From: Sphingomonadaceae bacterium
Lineage (GTDB): Bacteria; Pseudomonadota; Alphaproteobacteria; Sphingomonadales; Sphingomonadaceae
DNA: 11,610 nt
Reading direction: 5' to 3'
Assembly (NCBI GenBank): GCA_020446665.1
Contig: JAGREF010000208.1
Span: 1 to 11,610, forward strand
Numbering within the stretch: the stretch's first letter is position 1; each line of letters starts with the position of its first letter. The position numbers and the translations under genes were made by a program. A model generated the notes under the pieces. It saw only the letters and a program-made list of their open reading frames with translations, did not search any database and was not told the DNA's origin. Shown piece by piece: positions 1-5,823 of the stretch.

Positions 1-574
1 CGGTGCCGCGCAGATCATGCTCCATATCATGCGCAAATTTGTCGACGCCCGCTTTCTGCGCGCCATAGGCGGGGCCGTGCATGTAGCAATTGGCCCCGAA
101 GGACGAGCCGAAAGCAATCATCCCGCTACCTTGCGGCACCATGATCTTCGCCGCATGCCAGCTGGCAACATAGGCCGAACGAAGCCCGACATCGAGAATT
201 TTGGCTGCGTCCAATTCCTTCTCCCAGAAGGGTTTCTTCTCGATCAGCTGATGATGAATATAGGTCGCATTATTGACCAGCATATCCAGCCGGCCCTCAT
301 CCTTCGCGATCCGTTCAAACAGCGCCGCGACCTGCTCATCATGGGCATGATCGCATTGCACCGCTATTCCGCGGCCACCCAGTTCGGTGATTTTGGCTGC
401 GGTTTCCTCGAAAGTGCCGGGCAACACCGAGCCATCCCAGCCCTTCGCATCACCCGGCGTTTTTGTCCGCCCGGTGACATAGACCGTATAGCCCAGCTCC
501 CCCAGACCGCGGGCAATGCCTGCCCCTGCCCCGCGACTCGCGCCTGTAACCAGCGCAACCCTGCCTTCGGCCAT
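1..574 (-). CDS. Short-chain dehydrogenase/reductase, DHRS1-like (3' end outside window)
   Basis: NAD(P)-dependent oxidoreductase of the SDR superfamily; substrate unknown. The reading frame is open from the ATG at 574 to the window edge and gives the first 191 residues. Visible motifs are the cofactor glycine motif TGASRGAG at residues 10-17, NNAT at 101-104, a catalytic Ser at 157 or 158 (FGSS) and YGAQK at 170-174, the YxxxK catalytic pair. The stretch from FW (116-117) through VGLRSAY to YGAQK resembles DHRS1-type SDRs more than the FabG-like SDRs elsewhere in the window. A GGGAGAG ribosome-binding site lies 7 bases before the ATG, which supports this start. Classical SDRs of this kind run about 250-300 residues, so roughly the last third is missing. 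It is divergent from the BVMO, with 137 bp between the starts. The SDR call is secure; the subfamily is my judgement from sequence resemblance. Confidence 0.9.
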   Translation of the reverse strand, partial: MAEGRVALVTGASRGAGAGIARGLGELGYTVYVTGRTKTPGDAKGWDGSVLPGTFEETAAKITELGGRGIAVQCDHAHDEQVAALFERIAKDEGRLDMLVNNATYIHHQLIEKKPFWEKELDAAKILDVGLRSAYVASWHAAKIMVPQGSGMIAFGSSFGANCYMHGPAYGAQKAGVDKFAHDMEHDLRGT

Positions 575-711
575 GTCGAATCTCTCCCAAGCTGACGCAA
601 ACATCGTGTTTTTTGCGACTCTAACCGCTAAATGCGAAATTGAAAGGATAAATATTTGCGCATTTCACGGTTTGCGATATGTCTGATGGAGAAATATCGG
701 GAGAAACCGCA
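575..711. promoter_or_regulatory. Divergent promoter region between the partial SDR and the BVMO, with TGCG/CGCA boxes
   Basis: This 137-bp AT-richer gap must hold promoters for both flanking genes. It carries several TTGCG/CGCAA boxes: TGACGCAA at 593-600, TTTTGCGA at 611-618, TTTGCGCA at 655-662 and TTTGCGAT at 671-678. CGCAAA (596-601) and TTTGCG (612-617) form a 6-bp inverted repeat with a 10-base spacer. AAATGCG (630-636) and CGCATTT (659-665) form a 7-bp inverted repeat with a 22-base spacer, the same distance as between the TGCG and CGCA cores of the stronger site at 2678-2709. No convincing -35/-10 pair could be assigned. Operator function is inferred only from recurrence. Confidence 0.35.
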
Positions 712-2160
712 ATGTCAGCAACGCGATTTGCGATCATTGGTGCTGGCATGTCCGGCATTTTGGCCGCGATCAAGCTGCGGCAGGCCGGGCATGACCATGT
801 CACAGTCTATGAAAAGGCCGACCGGATCGGGGGCACATGGCGTGACAATGTCTATCCCGGGCTGAGCTGCGATGTCCCGGCGCATAATTACAGCTTTTCC
901 TTTGCTCTGAACCCGGAATGGAGTGGGTACCACGCCTCCGGCCCAGAGATTCAGGCCTATTTTGAAAAGGTGGTCGATGATTTCGGGATCAGGCCGCTGA
1001 TCCGTTTCAACAGCGAAATCACTGCCGCCCGGTGGGACGGAACCCGCTGGCAGCTGGAATTTGCAGACGGAACCCATACTGAAGCAGAGGTTGTGATCGC
1101 AGCCACCGGCGTGCTCCACCACCCCAAGATTCCCGATATTCCGGGGCTGGAGAGCTTTGCGGGCAAGGCCATGCATACTGCGCGCTGGGAACCGGAACTG
1201 GACCTGTCTGGCAAGCGCATCGGGATTATCGGCAGCGGGTCAACCGGGGTGCAGATGACCACAAAACTGGGGCTGGATGGCCATCAGATCGTCAATTTCC
1301 AGCGCTCCCCGCAATGGATCATGCCGATCCCGGATTACGAATATAGCGAAGAGGAGCTGGAGAATTTCCGCAACAATCCCGGCGCCATAGAGGCTCTGCG
1401 TAACGACGATTTCTACTGGAACGGGGTCTATCGCTTCAATGAAGGGCTGGTGAATCCGGATTCCGACGCGATGCAGGAAATCGAGACCTATTGCCTGCAG
1501 AATCTGGAATCGGTCACCGATCCGGTGCTGCGCGAGAAATTGCGCCCCGATTATCGTGCCGCCTGCAAGCGACTGATCTATTCCAGCCACTATTACGAGG
1601 CTGCGCAATTGCCCAATGTCGAAACTGTTGTGTGTGGAATCGACACTGTCGAACCGGGTGGCATCAGAGACAGGGAAGGCACTTTCCACGAACTGGATAT
1701 CCTCGCTCTGGCAACGGGTTACCATGCAGATCGCTTCATGCGGCCCATGGTGGTTGAGGGCACAGATGGTATCGATCTGGAGACCGCATGGGCGACGCGG
1801 TGCAGCGCCTATATGGCCATATCCATCCCGCATTTCCCCAATCTGTTCATGCTCAATGGCCCGACTTCGCCGGTTGGCAATTTCTCCCTGATCGAAGTGG
1901 CGGAGATCCAGTGGACTTATGTGGAGCAGCTCATCCGGCCCATTGCAGCTGGCAATGCGACTGCCGTTGTCGCCAGTGACAGCGCCTTTGCAGCCTATGA
2001 GGACAAACGCATCGCAGCCGCCCGCGGAACGATTTTCGCCAGTGGCTGCACCAGCTGGTATCTCGACGCGGAAGGGGTACCGATGACCTGGCCCTGGTCT
2101 TATCAGGATTTTGAAAAGGCTATGGAAACGCCTGAGTGGGAGGCCTATCAGGTCAGCTGA
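712..2160 (+). CDS. Baeyer-Villiger monooxygenase (class B flavin monooxygenase)
   Basis: FAD- and NADPH-dependent enzyme that inserts one oxygen atom next to a ketone, giving an ester or lactone; cytosolic. The 482-residue protein has the FAD Rossmann motif GAGMSG at residues 10-15, then GGTW (40-43) followed by YPGLSCDVPAHNYSFSF, typical of type I BVMOs. The family fingerprint FxGxxxHxxxW is present as FAGKAMHTARW at 149-159, directly before the NADPH motif GSGSTG (174-179). LATGY, NGPTSPVGN and the C-terminal GCTSWYLD motif also fit the family. Length is slightly short for cyclohexanone monooxygenases (about 540) but normal for this branch. I chose the ATG at 712 because GGGAG (699-703) lies 8 bases upstream; the in-frame ATG at 679 has no ribosome-binding site and would add 11 unconserved residues. 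It converges on the SnoaL-like gene with 12 bp between stops. Substrate is unknown; a cyclic or aryl ketone is likely. Confidence 0.95.
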   Translation: MSATRFAIIGAGMSGILAAIKLRQAGHDHVTVYEKADRIGGTWRDNVYPGLSCDVPAHNYSFSFALNPEWSGYHASGPEIQAYFEKVVDDFGIRPLIRFNSEITAARWDGTRWQLEFADGTHTEAEVVIAATGVLHHPKIPDIPGLESFAGKAMHTARWEPELDLSGKRIGIIGSGSTGVQMTTKLGLDGHQIVNFQRSPQWIMPIPDYEYSEEELENFRNNPGAIEALRNDDFYWNGVYRFNEGLVNPDSDAMQEIETYCLQNLESVTDPVLREKLRPDYRAACKRLIYSSHYYEAAQLPNVETVVCGIDTVEPGGIRDREGTFHELDILALATGYHADRFMRPMVVEGTDGIDLETAWATRCSAYMAISIPHFPNLFMLNGPTSPVGNFSLIEVAEIQWTYVEQLIRPIAAGNATAVVASDSAFAAYEDKRIAAARGTIFASGCTSWYLDAEGVPMTWPWSYQDFEKAMETPEWEAYQVS

Positions 2161-2172
2161 TCGCGGCGCACT

Positions 2173-2664
2173 TCAGCCAAAGCTCTGCGGTGCTTCGCCC
2201 ATCACCTGCACCAGCGCATTGCCGGCCCCGTCCACTGAATGGATCAGGCAGCTTTTTCGGCTGGAAGCGCTTTGCGCAATCCACCAGCGGCCTTCGCGCA
2301 GGACGTAAATATCCTCATATTCCACCCCCATCTGCGTGAGCGTGCCCTGCCCCAGATTGATGTTGTGAAAATAGAGCGGCCACCAGCCGCGCGCCTGTTC
2401 GACAGTGTCGAATTCAACAACACCCGTCCCGCCCTGATGAATGTCGAAAATGCCGGGCGCACAACCCAGCTCGCGATAGATGGCAATGAAGCTGTCGCGA
2501 TCATCAAAATCAGGGAACCCGTCAAAGCGGATTTTGGCATCGGGCAGAAAGCAATCGCGCATCGTGTCGGGATCTTTCGCATCGGCCGCGCGGAGATAGC
2601 GCATCTTGAGATCCCGGATCGCCCGGTCTGCTTCGATTCTTGCGATTCTTTGCTCAATATCCAT
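2173..2664 (-). CDS. SnoaL-like (NTF2 superfamily) protein
   Basis: Small 163-residue protein of the SnoaL-like alpha+beta barrel fold (SnoaL_4 type). The family includes dehydratases (scytalone dehydratase), isomerases, and the hydroxysteroid dehydratase Hsh2 of bile-acid-degrading Sphingobium. Evidence is the N-terminal helix region (EQRIARIEADRAIRDLKMRYLR broken by AADAKD at 27-31), then FLPDAKIRFDG at 39-49, a His in IFDIHQGG (His76), and the C-terminal strands YEDIYVLREGRWWIAQS at 116-132. I chose the ATG at 2664, preceded by GAGG about 7 bases upstream; an in-frame start at 2709 would read through the inverted repeat in the promoter and adds a basic tail that does not fit the family. 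It is divergent from the SDR at 2733, with 68 bp between starts. A dehydratase or isomerase role is inferred from fold and context; many relatives have no known reaction. Confidence 0.82.
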   Translation of the reverse strand: MDIEQRIARIEADRAIRDLKMRYLRAADAKDPDTMRDCFLPDAKIRFDGFPDFDDRDSFIAIYRELGCAPGIFDIHQGGTGVVEFDTVEQARGWWPLYFHNINLGQGTLTQMGVEYEDIYVLREGRWWIAQSASSRKSCLIHSVDGAGNALVQVMGEAPQSFG

Positions 2665-2677
2665 TTTCAACCTCGCT

Positions 2678-2709
2678 TTGCGTAACTGAAATGATAGAGT
2701 GTTACGCAA
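2678..2709. promoter_or_regulatory. Perfect 9-bp inverted repeat, candidate operator in the divergent SnoaL/SDR promoter
   Basis: TTGCGTAAC at 2678-2686 and GTTACGCAA at 2701-2709 are exact reverse complements with a 14-base spacer. The repeat sits in the middle of the 68-bp gap between two divergent starts (2664 minus, 2733 plus), so one bound dimer could control both. Between the arms lies a minus-strand TATCAT (2691-2696) that could be the -10 of the SnoaL-like gene. A related site with the same 14-base spacer occurs at 9006-9037. The repeat is directly visible; the operator role is inferred. Confidence 0.55.
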
Positions 2710-2732
2710 TTAAGGGAAGAGGAGTTGCGATT

Positions 2733-3476
2733 ATGCGTTTTTCTGGCAAACGGGCCATCGTCACCGGGGCAGCATCGGGCATCGGCCGCGCCACGGCTCA
2801 GCGGCTGGCAAGCGAAGGCGCCGCGCTGGTGATCGCAGACGTCAACGAGGCGGGGCTGGCAGAGACGCTGGCCAGCCTTGATGGCGATCACCGCGCCGTG
2901 CCCTTTGATGCGAGCAATGTGGCAAGCTGCCATGCGCTGGTTGCAGATGCGACATCGACGGGGCCGCTGGATGTGCTGTGCAATATCGCCGGGATGCTCG
3001 ACTGGGGGCCGACCGCCAGTTTCGAGGAAGCACGCTTCAACCGGCTGCTGCAGATCAATCTGGTGGGTGTGTTTGCCATGTGCCGGGCGGCGATCCCGCA
3101 TTTGCTGCCGAGCAGGGGCAACATCGTCAACATGGCCTCCACCGCTGCGCTGGATGGCATCGCCTATTCCGCGGCCTATACTGCCGCGAAACATGGTGTG
3201 CTGGGGCTGACCCGCAGTCTGGCGGTCGAATATGCCGCACAGGGCGTGCGCGTGAACGCCGTCTGCCCCGGCCAGGTCGATACGCCGATGGGCAATCAGG
3301 CCCCGCCCGAAGGCGATGTGGACTGGTCCATCGTGATGCGCTCCGCGCCCAAGCTGGAAAATGGCATCTGCCAGCCGGAAGATATTGCCAGCATGGTCGC
3401 CTATCTCGCCAGCACTGACGCTGCCAAGATCACCGGCAGCGCCTTTACCGTCGATGGCGGGCAGTTAGTCGGATAA
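2733..3476 (+). CDS. Short-chain dehydrogenase/reductase, classical, probably NAD-dependent
   Basis: Classical SDR of 247 residues, likely oxidising a secondary alcohol to a ketone or the reverse. Motifs are TGAASGIG (11-18), Asp36 in VIADV at the end of the second strand (usually marks NAD(H) rather than NADP(H)), CNIAG in place of NNAG (83-87), catalytic Asn109, Ser136 and YTAAK (Tyr149, Lys153), CPGQVDTPM and the C-terminal TVDGGQLVG. The catalytic tetrad is complete. I chose the ATG at 2733 because GGAAGAGGAG lies just upstream (2715-2724); an upstream in-frame start at 2640 would lie in the neighbouring gene and its promoter. The 3' end overlaps the convergent esterase gene by 12 bp. If it acts with the BVMO, it could supply the ketone; that is inference. 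Confidence 0.93.
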   Translation: MRFSGKRAIVTGAASGIGRATAQRLASEGAALVIADVNEAGLAETLASLDGDHRAVPFDASNVASCHALVADATSTGPLDVLCNIAGMLDWGPTASFEEARFNRLLQINLVGVFAMCRAAIPHLLPSRGNIVNMASTAALDGIAYSAAYTAAKHGVLGLTRSLAVEYAAQGVRVNAVCPGQVDTPMGNQAPPEGDVDWSIVMRSAPKLENGICQPEDIASMVAYLASTDAAKITGSAFTVDGGQLVG

Positions 3477-4394
3477 AGCCGCACGCAGATTGGCACCGCC
3501 GCGCTCGATCCATTCCAGCGCGGCGGGCACCATCTGGAACATCGAGAAGAAGCCGTGGATCATCCCCGGTGCGCAAGCCGCGTCCACCGCCACGCCTTGC
3601 TCCGCCAGCCGCACGGCATAGCGATCCCCTTCGTCGCGTAGCGGATCATATTCAGCCGTGATAACTGTCGCCGGGGCAAGGCCAGACAGGTCGGGCGTGC
3701 CCAGAATATCGGCCAGCGGCGCATCCTCGATACCACCCGCATAATGATCCCAGAACCAGCGCATGCTTGCTTTGCTGAGGAAATACTCGCCGCCGCCATT
3801 GGCCACATAGGATGGCGTGGTGAAATCGCGCGCGGTTACCGGATAGATCAGCAATTGATGGCGTAGCGCAGGCCCGCCCCGATCACGCACCTGCAGTGCC
3901 GTAACAGCGGCCAGATTACCCCCGGCACTGTCCCCCGCCACGGCCAGACGCGACGGGTCGATCCCCAATTGCGTCCCGTTTTCCACGACCCAACACAGCG
4001 CATCATGACAATCATCCGCCGCCGCCGGATAGCGATGCTCTGGCGCAAGCCGATAATCGAGCGCCAGCAATGCTACTCCGCTCGCCCGTGCCAGCGCGCG
4101 GCAACTGGCATCATGCGTGTCGAGATTGCCCAGCACCCAGCCCCCGCCATGGAAGAAAAGAGTGAGCGGCGGTGCTTCCCCTGCCCCTTCCGGAATATAG
4201 AGCCGCGCCGCCAGCGAGCGCCCAGCCAAGGGGATCGCAACATCCTCCACCCGGGCCATGGCGATGGGCTCCCCCGGGAAAATCATCGCATCATAGGCGG
4301 CACGCACTTGCTGCGCGGTGGAATTCTCGAAATCAATCGGCGGTGCCTCGGCCATGGCGGCCAGCATTTGTGCGACCTGCGGGTTAAGTGTCAT
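3465..4394 (-). CDS. Alpha/beta hydrolase, hormone-sensitive-lipase-type esterase
   Basis: Carboxylester hydrolase of the HSL (bacterial family IV) esterases, 309 residues, probably cytosolic since no signal peptide is visible. It shows the oxyanion-hole motif HGGG at 82-85, the nucleophile motif GDSAGG at 154-159 with Ser156, the acid Asp250 in EYDPLRDEG, and the base His280 in MIHGFF. The layout and length match EST2-like esterases of about 310 residues almost position for position. AGGGGAA precedes the ATG by about 6 bases. It lies 21 bp downstream of the SDR-like gene (4416-5180) and is probably cotranscribed with it; its end overlaps the plus-strand SDR by 12 bp. An esterase beside a BVMO fits hydrolysis of the ester or lactone formed, a known pairing in cyclic ketone degradation; here it is inference. 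Confidence 0.93.
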   Translation of the reverse strand: MTLNPQVAQMLAAMAEAPPIDFENSTAQQVRAAYDAMIFPGEPIAMARVEDVAIPLAGRSLAARLYIPEGAGEAPPLTLFFHGGGWVLGNLDTHDASCRALARASGVALLALDYRLAPEHRYPAAADDCHDALCWVVENGTQLGIDPSRLAVAGDSAGGNLAAVTALQVRDRGGPALRHQLLIYPVTARDFTTPSYVANGGGEYFLSKASMRWFWDHYAGGIEDAPLADILGTPDLSGLAPATVITAEYDPLRDEGDRYAVRLAEQGVAVDAACAPGMIHGFFSMFQMVPAALEWIERGGANLRAALSD

Positions 4395-4415
4395 GCGAAT
4401 TCCCCTGCTCTGTGT

Positions 4416-5180
4416 TCAAATTCCATAACCACCGGCCACGGCGATCTGTTGCCCTGTAACATAGGCAGATTTGTCCGACAGCAACCAACTGACCGCATGG
4501 CCAACCTCTTCCGCCTGCCCCCAGCGCTTGATCGCCAGCGCTTTCAACGTTTCTTCCACCCAGCCATCGGGGAACTGGCCCTGCTCCATCAATTCGTGGA
4601 ACATGCCCGCATCAATCACGCCGACCAGCACGGAATTGGCGCGGATGCCATGGCGCCCTTCCTCGCGCGCAATCCCTTTGACCAGCGCTTCATTGGCCGC
4701 CTTGGGCACAACCGACAGGCCATCGCGATCAGGCCAGCGCAGATGACCGGCAGAGCCGAGATGGACAATCGCCCCGCCTCCGTTCCGCTTCATCGCAGGC
4801 AATACGGCGCGTAATGCCCGAAAGAAGCCGCTGGTCTCTATGTCGAGCGAGCGTTGCCATTCCTCATCGCTGACCTGCCCCATGAAATGCTGCTGCACCA
4901 GCGGCCCGGCAGCCCAGACCAGCCCGCTGATCCGGCCATGCGTGGCAAGCGCTTCAGCAATGATGCCTGCCGCGCCATCGGGGGTGGAGACATCGCCCCG
5001 ATGCACGCTGGCCCCCTGACCGATCTCAGCCGCCAGTTGCTCGGCCATGTCACGCTTGCGGTTGCAGACCAGCGCGAGGGGCATCCCATCCAGTGCCAGC
5101 ACGCGGGTAATGGCAGAGCCGATCCCGCCACTGGCCCCGAACACAATCACGCAACCACCGCCATTTGCGTTATCAGACAT
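4416..5180 (-). CDS. SDR-fold protein lacking the catalytic tyrosine
   Basis: 254-residue protein with the SDR Rossmann fold: FGASGGIG at 14-21, NRKR at 40-43 (basic, suggesting NADP(H)), WAAG at 89-92 where NNAG is usual, HLGSAG with Ser143, and a C-terminal VTGQQIAVAGGYGI. At the YxxxK position the sequence reads SVVPK (156-160): the lysine is kept but Tyr is replaced by Ser. The catalytic Asn position reads Glu (IET around 114-116). The normal tetrad is therefore half missing, so ordinary dehydrogenase activity is doubtful; it may be a divergent reductase, an isomerase or lyase, or a partner protein. The ATG at 5180 has AAGGGAT about 6 bases upstream; an ATG at 5204 would place that site inside the gene. 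First gene of a probable two-gene operon with the esterase; divergent from the Coq4-like gene. Confidence 0.88.
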   Translation of the reverse strand: MSDNANGGGCVIVFGASGGIGSAITRVLALDGMPLALVCNRKRDMAEQLAAEIGQGASVHRGDVSTPDGAAGIIAEALATHGRISGLVWAAGPLVQQHFMGQVSDEEWQRSLDIETSGFFRALRAVLPAMKRNGGGAIVHLGSAGHLRWPDRDGLSVVPKAANEALVKGIAREEGRHGIRANSVLVGVIDAGMFHELMEQGQFPDGWVEETLKALAIKRWGQAEEVGHAVSWLLSDKSAYVTGQQIAVAGGYGI

Positions 5181-5198
5181 CACAATCCCTTCGCATTT
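5163..5198. promoter_or_regulatory. Candidate TGCG-N22-CGCA inverted repeat over the start of the SDR-like gene
   Basis: ATTTGCG (5163-5169) and CGCATTT (5192-5198) match in inverted orientation except at one outer position, with a 22-base spacer between the TGCG and CGCA cores, the same as at 2678-2709 and 630-665. The site covers the ATG (5178-5180) and ribosome-binding site of the minus-strand gene, so a bound protein would sit over the translation start. Short arms in GC-rich DNA can recur by chance, so support is weak. Confidence 0.2.
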
Positions 5199-5206
5199 CC
5201 ACATTC

Positions 5207-5247
5207 ATTATGGATTCTATTTTCCAATTGCGTATCATTGCTCGCAA
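5207..5247. promoter_or_regulatory. Divergent promoter with TTGCG-N10-CGCAA inverted repeat and a minus-strand -10
   Basis: The 94-bp gap between starts at 5180 (minus) and 5275 (plus) holds TTGCG (5228-5232) and CGCAA (5243-5247), an inverted repeat with a 10-base spacer. On the minus strand CATAAT (plus coordinates 5207-5212) is a good -10, placed to start transcription about 20 bases before the SDR-like gene. The -35 position then falls on the ATACGCAA box (minus strand of 5228-5235), related to the TTACGCAA boxes at 2702-2709 and 9030-9037. No clear plus-strand promoter for the Coq4-like gene was recognised. Regulatory function is inferred. Confidence 0.33.
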
Positions 5248-5274
5248 GAAATGCAAAATGAGAGGATGCAGGCG

Positions 5275-5823
5275 ATGGATGATATTCCCTATCTCGCGCG
5301 CGGGGTGGCGTTGCTGGGCACCGATTCCTCCGTGCTGATCTCTTCTTCCAAATATCTCAATGATCCACGCCTGCGTGACTGGATCGCCAAGATTGCGCTG
5401 CGGCGCAACGGGCCGGATTATCCGCCTGCTGCGGAGACGCATGATTTCGAACACATACTGACCGGCGGCGGGTTCAATTACATGGGCGAGCTGATCCCCT
5501 ATTGGTTTCGCCTCGGCACGATCGACAAGTTCATCGCCAACAAGGAACTGGCAGGCGAAATGAACGCGATGGGGATTCTGGGCACCATGCGTTATGTCAT
5601 CCGCACTGTGCTGCATTACCCGCAAGTGTGGGGCACAGCGCTGCAATGCATGGAACAGGGCATGGCCATTGCCCGTCAGTCAGACGCATTCTGGATGGCG
5701 AAGATGGAAGATTACTGGGACCTGCCGCTGGACCAAGCCCGCGCCGCGCTGGGTGTGCGCGGGACAGTTGATCTCGACACGCATGAAGCCGGTGCCATCT
5801 GGGCAGATGTGGAGCGGGCATGA
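5275..5823 (+). CDS. Coq4-like protein
   Basis: 182-residue protein of the Coq4 family, recognised by the zinc-binding signature HDxxH-x11-E: His56, Asp57, His60 and Glu72 in HDFEHILTGG followed by MGE. The C-terminal DLPLDQARAALGV (149-161) also resembles the end of Coq4 proteins. Coq4 acts in ubiquinone synthesis in mitochondria, where it scaffolds the complex and has been linked to oxidative decarboxylation of the C1 carbon of the quinone precursor ring. Here the gene sits in an apparent catabolic cluster and overlaps the amidohydrolase by 4 bp (ATGA), so the two are probably made together and may act on the same small molecule; that role is inference. There is no signal peptide or clear membrane segment. 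I chose the ATG at 5275, 8 bases after GAGAGGA (5260-5266); the ATG at 5266 overlaps that site. Confidence 0.75.
   Translation: MDDIPYLARGVALLGTDSSVLISSSKYLNDPRLRDWIAKIALRRNGPDYPPAAETHDFEHILTGGGFNYMGELIPYWFRLGTIDKFIANKELAGEMNAMGILGTMRYVIRTVLHYPQVWGTALQCMEQGMAIARQSDAFWMAKMEDYWDLPLDQARAALGVRGTVDLDTHEAGAIWADVERA

Noticed and set aside
17..595. Plus-strand open frame opposite the partial SDR
   Set aside because: The minus strand encodes a clear SDR with cofactor and catalytic motifs over the same stretch.
679..711. Upstream start for the BVMO
   Set aside because: No ribosome-binding site is near 679, the 11 extra residues are not family-like, and a good site precedes 712.
2665..2709. Longer N terminus of the SnoaL-like protein
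   Set aside because: The extension would be encoded by the inverted repeat and promoter; the ATG at 2664 has its own ribosome-binding site and fits family length.
3969..4814. Plus-strand open frame (281 codons) across the esterase and SDR-like genes
   Set aside because: It crosses two clear minus-strand genes and their 21-bp junction and shows no family motif.
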